Origin: Henningerozyma blattae CBS 6284
Taxonomy: Eukaryota > Ascomycota > Saccharomycetes > Saccharomycetales > Saccharomycetaceae
Length of the DNA: 64,000 nucleotides
NCBI RefSeq assembly: GCF_000315915.1
Contig: NC_020185.1
Coordinates: forward strand, 496,001 to 560,000
Direction of reading: 5' to 3'
Positions 51,630-61,821 of the stretch are shown one piece after another. The notes under the pieces were generated by a model that searched no databases, was not told where the DNA came from, and saw nothing but the letters and a program-made list of their open reading frames with translations. Both the position numbers and the translations under genes were made by a program. Position 1 is the stretch's first letter, and every line of letters starts with the position of its first letter.

Positions 51630-54600
51630 GAAGAAGGAGATAGGGCATTTAAATCAAAACTAAATGTGAAAAAATTGGGAGAAAATAACAATGAGAAGAG
51701 CACTTCTAATATATACATAGAAACACCAAAAATATCCAGAAAGTTTGAATCATCTTTATTGAATTATACCCAATCTAAATTTTTGTCTTCACCTATTGAA
51801 TTAAAATATACCCCCAGGAATTCTAGTTATAATTATTCTCCTAAATACTCAGTTGAGGAACTTTCTTCCCCTCACAAAGATATTGATATCTCGCCTACCA
51901 GAACAATGAGATATAGTTATCATTCTCCAAATATATCCAGATATCTTGCCCATGACTCAGATTATTATTTGAAGAGAAGTCAAGAAAGAGCCAAAGAGCT
52001 GTTTAATAGACAACATCGTAATTATATGCCTGCTGAGTACTCCAAACCGACTGTTACAGAAGCTGATATAAATGAATACTCGCCAAGGAAAAGACAAAAA
52101 ATGACAGAGGTTGAGTTTTTAGAAGAGGTTGTAAGGTTCCAAAGTCTTACAAAAGGTGTAAATTTAAGATTTAATATTCAAATGAAATTACGTTTAGCTA
52201 AATTATTTGAAAGGGAAATCATTTTGATTCAATCCAACTTTCGAGGAGCTCAAGCTAGATCTAAACTTACCTCAAATTTTCCAAAGGTGATAAACTCTAA
52301 TATTTTGAATGATATAATATCCTTCCAAACCTATTTAAGAAGTAATAATGCTAGGAATCATTTAGATAAACTTCGATTCAATTTATTAAAAAAAGAGTAC
52401 ATGATTATTCGACTACAATCTCTTGTTAAATCAAACATAACTCGTGCTCATATAAAACAAGAATTGGAAAGAAATAATTCTGCTTCTAAACCGCTAAAAA
52501 TGCTGCAGGGTTTAATAAGGGGTGAACAATATCGTAAATCAACAAAACTTCATAAACTCCTAGGTCAAAAAACCTATGCAATAATTTCTATCCTACAGGC
52601 ACATATAAGAGCAAATAAAATAAGAATTCCAATAGAATCTAATATTTCAAAAATCTTAACTTATGGAAATACTACTATACCAAAAGTACAAGCAATCCTT
52701 AGAGGTAAGAAAATTAATAAACATTTTTCAAAGGAACTACATAATAGTAGTCTGTATGATGAATCATATAAGGCATTATCTGGTATTCTAAGAGGTCGTT
52801 TAACACGTAGAAAATATATGTCCTTACAGTTTAATAGTCAGGATAATTTAGGCGGTTTTGAAAAACTACAGGCTAGAGTGAGAGGTATTCTGGTAAGGTA
52901 CGCCTTGGACTTGGTGGATGACATTGTTGAATATTATAATGTTGCTCAATTACAGGCATATATCAAGGGTAAAAATCTAAGAAAAGGTAGAGAATCACGA
53001 AAGAAGTTTTTCTTAAGAAACGAAAGATCAATTATTATGATTCAAAATCATATTAGGTCTCATTTGCAACGTTCTGCTTATCAAGATTTGATGTTATCGC
53101 CTAACCCAAGTTTATGGAGTGTGAGGCGCTATGCACATCTACTAAATGGACAAGGGTCTATCGAAGATGTCCAAAATGAATTGGAAAAAGCTCAGGCTGG
53201 ATTAGATTCAGAGAATGTTCGTAAAGAGAAAATTGCTAATGATATTAGACAGCAACTAGATATTGCAGAAGTCTTGGAAAAATTTAGATTAGGCGGAGGC
53301 CTTTGGAATAGCATTAATAACATTAAAATACCCAAATCAAAATACCCTGGGTTTGAGAAACTATTCTATTTGCTACAGGTCGACCCTACATATTGGAAAA
53401 CTCTGTATTCTAAAGATCCTAGCTTCGTTGAAAGTAACATTTATGTTACATTCAGTACTGTCAATCAGCGAATGGGTGAAAGAGAGAAAATGTATTTCAT
53501 TAAACTTGTGGGTGAAATATTGCATAATGAAATGCTCGATACGAGATCAATTAAAAGCTTCTTATCATCAGATAATCACTTCTGGCAGCAGTTATTGAAA
53601 ACATTCTTACAACGAGAACACTCGCAATCATTTTCATTATTCCTCCCAATATTAAATTATATTGCTGAGGCAAATATTCAATTTGTAAGTGATCCTTCCA
53701 TCATATATAAAAATATTCATGGACATCAAGCAGCTAGTCGTTCTATTGCCATAGAAGATGAAAAAACAAAGGTTCAATTTATTCAGAATTTACGTAATTT
53801 ATGGCATGTTGTGGAGTTAATTGCTGAAATATTTACGAAGAAAATCAAGAGCGTTCCAATTGAAGTTAAATTTATCTGCACTAAGATATTTAGTGATATT
53901 GCCGATCGGAATGCTGGAGAAAAGGATTCGCTAAGAGCAATTGCAAAAGTTTTAATTAATTCATTTGTATTTGAATTTCTTTCGAAGAGAAATGAATTTG
54001 GCTATGTTGATAGTAGCCCACATAAGATGGAAGAGAAGATAAGTATCGTAATGCATGCATTAACTACAGTATTTTCATTGAAAAGGTTTAATGGGTATTA
54101 TGATCCTTTAAATCAGTATGCAGATGAAATAAGGCCTTTGATTGATAATGTCCTTTATAATTCTCTGATAGATCCAGTTTATGAGCAGAGAATTGACCGT
54201 TTAATCTATTCTGATATGGTTGTTGATAGACCCCGTTTAGAGATTTTAACCGATAAAGTAGTAAGCATATCTGATAGATTCTTAGAAAATGCAGCATATT
54301 TCGATGAAAATGATGCTATACATGATATTTTGAAACTTTGTGTCTCAGATAGAAAAGTCTCCAAATCTGGTAGAATTATTTTAGAGCTGAATGCATCGTC
54401 TTACAGATTTTTAGTTAGTGATGATAAAACTAGGAAGGTTTATGATAAGGTTAAAAGAGCATTTATTTATATGATGCAAGTAGAAGAGGTGGACTCCAAT
54501 TTATATGACTTAGTTACTAGCACTGTACTCCCTGAAGATGAGCCTACTTTTTCGAAATTGATAGAAGAAAATAGAATTATGATGAATGACCCATTGCTGA

Positions 54601-55337
54601 AAAAATTAGAATCACCTCTGTATTTCAATTTGAAGAGTACTTGTTTGCAAATGTTGCATGAACTTGAAGGAATGGGTGTCATTAAGGTTTCGAATTCCAA
54701 ATTCCAAAATTTTCTAAATGATATTGCTAATACCATAAAAAATCCAGCTTATGGTATTAATTATGTTACAGATGAGTTAAAAATTACAAATGATACTTAT
54801 AGAAAAGTGCTGGTAAATAACAATGATTTGAATGCCAGATTGACTCACCTACAGAATTCAATTTCTCAATCTATTAATAAAATTGAAGTAAGAAAAGATC
54901 AACCTTCTAGTCCAAACAAAAGTACATTTGGGAATATTAAGGATGCTTATAAGAAAGTTCATAGCAGGAGTACTGGTGGTACTATCGAAGTGAAGTTAAC
55001 GACAAGGCAATTATTTGAGAAAAAAGTTTTAAAGAGCATCAAAGGTGAGAAAGTTGGTGAACATTCTGTTAAGGTATTCGGTTCGAGTGGGCCCAAATTC
55101 CCCGACATTACTTTTAAAATCTCTACATCAGATGCTGTTCATTTCAATATCCGAATGGTAGATAAGAGGAAGGGGCCATTAAAGAAGTTTACTGATAGAG
55201 TAGATTCATTTGCATTTGCTGATTTATTAAAAACTCAGGTGGGTAGGAAGGTATCGGAGTGGTATTTATTCAATGCCAAAGTAACTTTTGACACTTCCAA
55301 TCTATTAAATCTCGTTGTAGGTTCATTCTTAAAATAA
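50181..55337 (+). CDS. IQG1: IQGAP homologue Iqg1 (Cyk1)
   Basis: Scaffold needed for actin-ring assembly and cytokinesis. The N-terminal ~180 residues are Ser/Asn-rich. A calponin-homology actin-binding domain follows at about 185-300 (MCTGDCMRNGIYLAKVTQKINP). An acidic poly-Glu region sits at about 455-485. About ten IQ-like repeats lie between about 680 and 960 (for example LIQSNFRGAQARSK, KLQARVRGILVRYA, MIQNHIRSHLQRSA). A RasGAP-related domain spans about 1035-1455, and a RasGAP C-terminal domain about 1590-1717. Length 1,718 exceeds S. cerevisiae Iqg1 (1,495). Three residues are undefined because of seven N in the assembly; the frame is kept on both sides, but the true repeat length is unknown. 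Confidence 0.95.
51550..51556. other. assembly gap (7 N)
   Basis: Seven N lie at the start of a GAA repeat in IQG1. Short-read or cloning collapse of the repeat is the likely cause, so the Glu count in the protein is not reliable. Confidence 0.98.
51557..51627. repeat. GAA trinucleotide repeat (poly-Glu) in IQG1
   Basis: An almost pure (GAA)n run of about 23 units directly follows the assembly gap, encoding poly-Glu. It ends at GTAGAAGAAGG. It is probably longer in the real chromosome. Confidence 0.92.
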
Positions 55338-55525
55338 TATAAATCCCATTGAAATAATTCTGTTTATTTTTTTGAAAACTTAAAACTACATATTTATATA
55401 ATAATATACATGGACTTTGAAAAAAAAAGCATGAAATTTAAAACATTAATATAGGTAGCACTGACGGCAGAAGTAAAAAATCCATATAGGTTACAACTTA
55501 TTTAAGAAAGATAATGTAAATATAT

Positions 55526-56830
55526 CTATAGCTTACATGTGTTCTCAATAACATTAGTTAAATCCTCTAATTCTTTCATTCTAACATATGAAGCATATAG
55601 TTTTATTAAGTCTTTACCCAACACTGCTACTCCACATCCTAGGAATCTAAAAACCATCTGTGTTTCAGCTGGTGTTGAGGAAAATGGAAAAGAGAAATTG
55701 AACTTTCGTTGAGTGTATATAAGTGAATCAAATAGCTTATCACCCAGATATGAGCCAATCCATGGCCAAATGAATGCCTGAGTGAGTGAATCATACCACG
55801 ATGTTTTAATAATTACATTAGTCATATCTTTAGGTTCATCCTGTTCAAAGTCCGCATAATATAATTTATCCATCTTGACAAATTTTTTATATATACTATT
55901 CAAAGCTGGGTGAATAAATAGTCTGTACGACATGACCATCAACTTAGTGCCTAAAATTGTTCTATAGATTATATTCCTCGGTTCATTACTATAACTTCTT
56001 GCTTTGAATGAAACTATAACGGGCCAAATCCATTCAACAATGCTTAGTGGAGATCTTAGCCCGCAAAGGCTGGTTAAATAAAGTGGGAGACCTAGTATAA
56101 TAAAATTGGTAGTTTCTGATAAGCCAGCTAGTCCACTCAAGGAGTCACTGTATACATCTAATGCCTTTGTAGTACTTATACTTAGAAGGTGCTTCAAAAC
56201 TTTTTCTGGGAATAGTAGCCTTAATTGTCCAAGCCCTATTTTAAACCACCATCTACTACCATTTAATAAGAAAAATTCCATTAGAGCCCCTGTAGCAACA
56301 ATACGAGAAAATTTTCTCAATATCGATATAGTTTTTAATAATATAGAGCCTCTTGAGTATGTAATGCGTCTAGAAATAACAGGTTTTTTGCACTGAGGGC
56401 AATCTCCATGCCTAATTGGAGGATACATTAATTCACTAGTTGTAAAAGGAATGACTTTTCTAAAGCCTACTAGTGTAGCACCTACCGATAGGGGCATAGT
56501 CGTTAGTGATATCATATAATCTCCCAGTATTGGAGTAGCCAGTAATACTTCACCAATAGATATATCAGTATTTAATTCATTATTATCATCAATTAGGTAT
56601 GTACATTTTTTTTTCAACTCTAAGATAATCAAATCATCCATTTCTAGTGTGCATATTGGTTGTGTAACTAACTTTTTATTAAGGCTATATAGCCATCTAA
56701 TATAGCACTTTTTATGCAATTGAATCTTGCATCCGCAAGTATGGTTAAACCATGAAGAATCAGACTTAGAACTTTCTAGGCATATCCAACATGTATAGTT
56801 CTTTTTAAAGAGGCCTGGAAGACTTAACAT
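55526..56830 (-). CDS. multispanning RING-CH (MARCH-like) membrane protein
   Basis: Predicted membrane E3-ligase-like protein of 434 residues. An N-terminal RING-variant starts C14-W-I-C17, with C32, C34, H39 and C42 (HKKCYIRWL), close to MARCH5-type domains. The expected final pair is not nearby; C144-P-Q-C147 is the only CPQC and follows a hydrophobic segment (about 93-125). Several further membrane segments follow (FIILGLPLYLTSLCGL, IVEWIWPVIVSF, AFIWPWIGSYLGD). Orientation and place between IQG1 (YPL242C; HSC82/HSP82 track) and SRP68 suggest the uncharacterised S. cerevisiae gene YMR187C (431 residues), but I cannot verify this from memory of its sequence. It is convergent with IQG1, only 188 bp apart. 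Confidence 0.75.
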   Translation of the reverse strand: MLSLPGLFKKNYTCWICLESSKSDSSWFNHTCGCKIQLHKKCYIRWLYSLNKKLVTQPICTLEMDDLIILELKKKCTYLIDDNNELNTDISIGEVLLATPILGDYMISLTTMPLSVGATLVGFRKVIPFTTSELMYPPIRHGDCPQCKKPVISRRITYSRGSILLKTISILRKFSRIVATGALMEFFLLNGSRWWFKIGLGQLRLLFPEKVLKHLLSISTTKALDVYSDSLSGLAGLSETTNFIILGLPLYLTSLCGLRSPLSIVEWIWPVIVSFKARSYSNEPRNIIYRTILGTKLMVMSYRLFIHPALNSIYKKFVKMDKLYYADFEQDEPKDMTNVIIKTSWYDSLTQAFIWPWIGSYLGDKLFDSLIYTQRKFNFSFPFSSTPAETQMVFRFLGCGVAVLGKDLIKLYASYVRMKELEDLTNVIENTCKL

Positions 56831-57208
56831 TTGAACTTATTCAATTTAAATATTTATAATAATTCAATGAAATGCGATATCTATCTTGAATATTGTGATA
56901 TCCAAATATTTTGCATTTATTAAGCCCTTAGCTAACTAATTTTGGGGTGTTTTGTATTTATCACTGACCTTCATTTGAAATAGGAGCCGGAAACAAAACA
57001 GTTCTTACTAAAAAAAAGTGATTTACTTCTGGACAAAAAGAGTGATAAAGATAGCATTTCTTCTAGAATACATATATTGATATATGTATATATGTATATA
57101 TATATAATACTATGAATTATTATACAAAATGAAATATATTAAGGATTATTTGGTGAGTTTTTGTAAGTACATTACATGATAAGATTTGTTCATAAGAAAA
57201 GTTACAGT
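56831..57208. other. interval SRP68 3' end / RING-CH gene promoter
   Basis: This 378-bp AT-rich sequence has a TATATGTATATA simple repeat near 57070-57105. No gene is seen. Confidence 0.55.
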
Positions 57209-59029
57209 TTAGCGACCGAAGAGACCTAAAAATCTACGTGGTTTAGCTGGTTCATCACCTTTAGCTGAGGATTCCTGGTTTTCATTTTGAGTTATGCTAC
57301 TTGTACTGGAACGGTTAGGAGATTTTTCAATGTGACATTTGGCAGATTCATCTTCATAGGATAAATAATTGAACGCTAAATCGAATAGTGTAGGCTTTGC
57401 ACCAGTTGGCTTCAATTTTGGTCTCACTGGGAACAGATTATCCAGCTTAATGTCAGTGGGTTTAATAACTCTATTAGCAGAAACAGATTCTATTATGGAA
57501 GGTTTATATTTTGAATCAGCATGAGGTTGGTTCATTTTCTTTTCATATTCTGCCAAAGCAATAATACTATTCCATGAGTCCTTGATAGAGTTCCTTAGTA
57601 TATCTAATTTTTTTTGCGACAGTAGATCCTTTGATACAATTATTTCTTGAAAATCTCCCGCTGTTTTCAATTTAGAATCTATTTTTTGCTGAGCATCCAC
57701 ATGTAGAGCTAAAGAATCCAAGTATTTACCCTTAGTTTGGTATAATTGACCCAAGCATACAGAGCTTAGATAGCATTGATAATAAGTCTTTGCTAAATCT
57801 AATTGTGCCAGTAAGTCGTCATCAGAATAAACACCCGGTAATTCCATAATATCTTGTAGAAATTTAGATAAGTTCTTGACAATTCTTTCAATCTCTTTAA
57901 ATTTATTTAACTTAGAAGCAAAAGAAGTGGAACTTGTAGATAAATTGGACCATTGTTTCAATAATTGTATAAATAAGAAATTATCACGCGAAATAGAAGT
58001 GGATAAAATGTTATATTTAATATAAGCCAATAAAATTTGATCAAACTCTTCTTCTTCATCAACGTCCATGTCATCATTTGATTCATCATGATTGTTAATA
58101 TAAGATTCTTGTCTCTCTAGGGCAAGTTGCCATTTTAATAACTTTGAATCATAATCAGTAATGTTTTTAACTTTTAATGTTTTGGCTGTATTAATTGATT
58201 CAGCAACACTCATATCTCTAATTTTTGCAGTAAATGCTCTCCAATTAATTTCGGTTGGGATATTTTTAGATTTAGTGGATTCTTGTACATTGGATGGTAA
58301 AGTGGTATCATAACCATTATTAAGCAATAATTGGACTAATTCATCATCTTTATTAGTCTCTGAAACTTGTTTCTTTATGAAATTCAATACATCAATTGAA
58401 GAGAATACGCCTTGAGCATGCTGCTTTAAAGTATATTCATATCTAGATTTGATCCATTCAACTAAAGTAGAATCTAACAAATTCAATTGTTCCAAATGTA
58501 AAAGAGCAGCAAATGATAAAGCTAGGAGGTTAGAAATTAAGCCCTGTTTATTTGTTTTCGAATATTTACCATACAGTAAATATTCTACATGAGCTAATTT
58601 CGAATAAATTAAATATTGAATACGAATTGACCAAATTTTTTCATTAACGGACATGTTCAACAATTTTTCATTTGTTTTCTGAATTTTCTTTAATCTTGTA
58701 GATAATACTTTCTTTTCACTTTTCTTTAAATGGCCACGTTCTCTAGCTCTTAGTTTTAGAGTTTCCACTAATGCCAAGTCTCTTTCAGAATGTAATAAAA
58801 CTAGAGTACCAGCCAATGGATCTTTTTCAAAATCTTTAGATGAGAATTCTGGATATTTACATTTAGCTGAATATTTCTTGGTATCCTTTGTTGTTAAACT
58901 AAAACGGTGTCTCAATTTTTGTAACTTTCTGTTTAACTTATCATGATATTTAAAATAGTCTTTTGAAGTTTCCATTAATTGATCGACACGAACACCAAAA
59001 GTGGCGCCCAATGGTGAAAAATGAACCAT
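57209..59029 (-). CDS. SRP68: signal recognition particle subunit Srp68
   Basis: Core protein of the signal recognition particle; it forms a heterodimer with Srp72 on the SRP RNA S domain and aids co-translational targeting to the ER. The 606 residues (599 in S. cerevisiae) start MVHFSPLGATFGVRVDQLME. The N-terminal RNA-binding helical domain includes YFKYHDKLNRKLQKLRHRF and ERDLALVETLKLRARE. The middle and C-terminal parts are TPR-like helices (YYQCYLSSVCLGQLYQTKGKYLDS). The tail contains a conserved LFDLAFNYLSYE and ends PRRFLGLFGR, the Srp72-binding/terminal region. The S. cerevisiae partner YPL243W also lies beside IQG1. Confidence 0.94.
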   Translation of the reverse strand: MVHFSPLGATFGVRVDQLMETSKDYFKYHDKLNRKLQKLRHRFSLTTKDTKKYSAKCKYPEFSSKDFEKDPLAGTLVLLHSERDLALVETLKLRARERGHLKKSEKKVLSTRLKKIQKTNEKLLNMSVNEKIWSIRIQYLIYSKLAHVEYLLYGKYSKTNKQGLISNLLALSFAALLHLEQLNLLDSTLVEWIKSRYEYTLKQHAQGVFSSIDVLNFIKKQVSETNKDDELVQLLLNNGYDTTLPSNVQESTKSKNIPTEINWRAFTAKIRDMSVAESINTAKTLKVKNITDYDSKLLKWQLALERQESYINNHDESNDDMDVDEEEEFDQILLAYIKYNILSTSISRDNFLFIQLLKQWSNLSTSSTSFASKLNKFKEIERIVKNLSKFLQDIMELPGVYSDDDLLAQLDLAKTYYQCYLSSVCLGQLYQTKGKYLDSLALHVDAQQKIDSKLKTAGDFQEIIVSKDLLSQKKLDILRNSIKDSWNSIIALAEYEKKMNQPHADSKYKPSIIESVSANRVIKPTDIKLDNLFPVRPKLKPTGAKPTLFDLAFNYLSYEDESAKCHIEKSPNRSSTSSITQNENQESSAKGDEPAKPRRFLGLFGR

Positions 59030-59533
59030 AATTAATATAATATTTATTTACTTAGTTTACTCAAATCGATGGAAAATGTGTTTTTTTTTCCTTAGATTTC
59101 CTTATAATTAGATTTTATTTTTTAAAATATCTTTAACTTTCATTAAGATGTTGAACCTCGAATTATTGTTTGGTGAAAACTCCGTAGGTTGTGATATTTA
59201 ACACGTGAAAAAAATTTCCTACAAAAGGGTATAATTAAAGTTAATGTTCAACTATTCTTTACAAAAAAGCCTTATATGCTTGATACTGTATATATTAGTA
59301 TTCGAAGTATGGTCTTAAACTGTCGTTATATTAAACTTGTTTAAGGGGGATAAAATTTTCTTATATTATTGTTACATATAAGTAATTGGAAAACTACAAA
59401 AAATTCTATAAAGTTTTAAAAATACCAGTCTATAAAGCTAGAAAAAAAATAGTAACCCGTAAAGGGGAAGACTTTCAGTAAAATATTGTATAGGTTGTTT
59501 TTTTAAAAAAAAAGTACGTTCTATTTTGATATC
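59030..59533. other. interval DUF2075 gene 3' end / SRP68 promoter
   Basis: This 504-bp AT-rich spacer lies between two minus-strand genes, with a CACGTGAAA element near 59203 and an A-run before the DUF2075 gene stop. No remnant of the S. cerevisiae neighbours HUT1, YPL245W or RBD2 is seen. Confidence 0.5.
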
Positions 59534-60997
59534 TTATTTCTTTAAAGTATCAGCTAATCTAGCACGTAACTCGGGATCCCATGCATAAACGTACAGACCT
59601 TTAACCCCCCTAGTTAATAATACATTAATACTATTCATAATAATCTTTTGTTTCACATTATCAACATCATTAATATTTTTCTTCTTAGTAAACCCTGCTC
59701 TATCATCATATAGCTCAGTAGCTAAATATATACAATCATTGAGTTTATCATATTTGACAGATCTACCTAAAATCACACCTGCATAATTTAAATCAAATCC
59801 TTGGATTGTGTAAACACTTCCAACTTCATCAATAGTATCTGCTCTTTCACTCCATGGAGTAACAACCTTTGGGGTATATCTATCCCAACGAACTTTGAAA
59901 TTATCACCACATGTGACATAGTAATCTTTACCATCCAATCTATAAGGGAAATCATAGGTTGCAAGCATTCTACATTGGCCATATTGGGCATCCAATTTTT
60001 TCAATTCTTCATACATTGCTCCACAATCATCCCAAATTTTAAAATCAAAATTGTCTCGAGGGTCAGAGCTATCAGAGTTATAATTTAATCTCTTTTTAGC
60101 ACTGTCAGGGAATTTTGGAATTTTCCCCACCGTACTAATCTCAGAAATCCAATTCAAGACATCCTTTGGTGCTACTACTCTAAACTGTTCCTTCAAATTA
60201 TACCAATCTCTTTGATTAGGATTAATCTGGTTATAAAAATTAGAAAGTGATGAGCCATTATTAGAATCGTCATCATCCCAGTAGGACCCCATTCTTAATG
60301 CTTGTTTAGAATCATAAACAATAATTAATACTTTACTCAAACCTAATAAATCTTGCAGATGGTTTTCACCATAAAATCTTTTGAAAGCATCCTTAGAGGT
60401 AGATAATAGGTGTGCTTCATCAATGATTACAATATCTGCCATAGATTTATCCTTTTGTAACCTGTTAATTAATGAAGTAGGACGTTCGAGAGAGCTTCTT
60501 GGGATATACTTGAACGATTTACAAATACGCAAATACAATTTTAACATTTCTGGATGATTCACGATCAAAAAATTACTTGTATTTTCAAGAACCTGATCAT
60601 CTATTTTATTATTACTGTGACCAAAAGAACACTTTTGGATTTCGTTGAATAAAGAGTTCAAGATAACTGATTTACCAGTACCTGCATCTCCTTGTATGAC
60701 AAACATAGAAGGTCCAGAACTTGGATTCCTGTTATAATTCTTCAACTGGCTCTTCGCAAAATCCATAATCTTATTTTTTAAGTTCAATTGTTCATCAGAT
60801 AGCTTAACATGAGAAAGATGATTCATAGCCTCTGAAACATCAGCAGTCTTATTGTCATTCTTTTCTCTTTTTGCACGAGGTCTACTATGCGCAAAAGAAC
60901 TCTTACCATTTTCAAATTCCTTTTTAACAGAATTACCAATGCTACTTTTATTATTTTGGTCAGTGCTTCTCGTGTATCTTCTTTTTACGACCGTCAT
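59534..60997 (-). CDS. DUF2075 / Schlafen group-3-type P-loop helicase-like protein, bacterial-like
   Basis: Single-exon gene for a 487-residue superfamily-1-like NTPase with the DUF2075 domain (related to the helicase part of Schlafen proteins). Motifs: Walker A QGDAGTGKSVIL (P-loop 103-110), HPEMLKLY, Walker B DIVIIDEAHLL (188-198), YDSKQALRMGSYWD, LKEQFRV near 268-274, ATYDFPYRLDGKDYY, RWDRYTP, TIDEVGSVYTIQGFDLNY (388-405) and the last motif NVLLTRGVKGLYVYA. These blocks are typical of bacterial, notably Firmicute, DUF2075 proteins. The yeast protein lacks the GIY-YIG nuclease often fused in bacteria and carries a basic N-terminus with RPRAKREK instead. The ATG at 60997 has A at -3; a second in-frame ATG at 61072 would add 25 residues. 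I know of no S. cerevisiae homologue. Base composition is already AT-rich like its neighbours. Confidence 0.85.
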   Translation of the reverse strand: MTVVKRRYTRSTDQNNKSSIGNSVKKEFENGKSSFAHSRPRAKREKNDNKTADVSEAMNHLSHVKLSDEQLNLKNKIMDFAKSQLKNYNRNPSSGPSMFVIQGDAGTGKSVILNSLFNEIQKCSFGHSNNKIDDQVLENTSNFLIVNHPEMLKLYLRICKSFKYIPRSSLERPTSLINRLQKDKSMADIVIIDEAHLLSTSKDAFKRFYGENHLQDLLGLSKVLIIVYDSKQALRMGSYWDDDDSNNGSSLSNFYNQINPNQRDWYNLKEQFRVVAPKDVLNWISEISTVGKIPKFPDSAKKRLNYNSDSSDPRDNFDFKIWDDCGAMYEELKKLDAQYGQCRMLATYDFPYRLDGKDYYVTCGDNFKVRWDRYTPKVVTPWSERADTIDEVGSVYTIQGFDLNYAGVILGRSVKYDKLNDCIYLATELYDDRAGFTKKKNINDVDNVKQKIIMNSINVLLTRGVKGLYVYAWDPELRARLADTLKK

Positions 60998-61821
60998 TAT
61001 TCTACAATCCAAAAAGTTATGTATTTGATTTAAATTTATCACACTAAAGCCTCTTTTAACAACCACATCCATCCAATATTGAAAGGTTTTTACCAACTAT
61101 ATAGAACCTAGATCTATCTATTCTGTACAATTCACTTTGTTTTTGAGTAAAGAAAGTTTCATCAAATTAATTATGCTAGCATCGCCAATACTCCTTTCGG
61201 AGAATTGTCCGTTTATGTTTATCCACTTGGCGTGAGCGTAGTCATGTTGGAAAACCCATTATAGTAGTTATAGTAGTCTACGAATATAGTTTTTCATCTA
61301 GATTTTGGCAAAATGTTTAGAACTTTTTTGAGGTTGTGTCAAGTATAAAGAGGACTGCTTAAAAGCAATATATAATTCATTTTAATTATTAATAGACAAT
61401 TATCAAACGGCACAACAACTAAGCTTTTCAATAACGTGTTTTTTTTCAATCAAATATTTAACGTTCAATTGTTTGCAAGTACTTTCCCTACACATATTTT
61501 ATATTACTTTATTTGCTTTGATTTTATCTCTTTAGCTTTCTTCTTCTTTTTTTTTAGGATTCAATTTTGTTTTTATTTTCCTCAGTCCTTTTTCTGATTT
61601 CAAATTAACCTATTCTTAGTCTGGTTACTAAGAGTTCTCTAGCATACCATTTCCCCTTTCTTTAATCTCATATTTTTTTTAATACTTATTTCTGCTTTCC
61701 TTATTGTTCTTATTATTCATTTTAATCATATACTTTGTGGTTTCCTTTATTCATTAGTTTTCCTTTTTAGCTACATTTAACCTCTCTGCTCTAATCTGTC
61801 TCCCAATTAATTATTTAAAAA
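60998..61821. other. divergent promoter region DUF2075 / WD40 gene
   Basis: This 824-bp interval serves two divergent genes. The right part (about 61500-61810) is strongly pyrimidine-rich on the plus strand, typical of an initiation region for the WD40 gene. If the DUF2075 start is at 61072, the first 75 bases are coding. Nothing else is seen. Confidence 0.55.
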
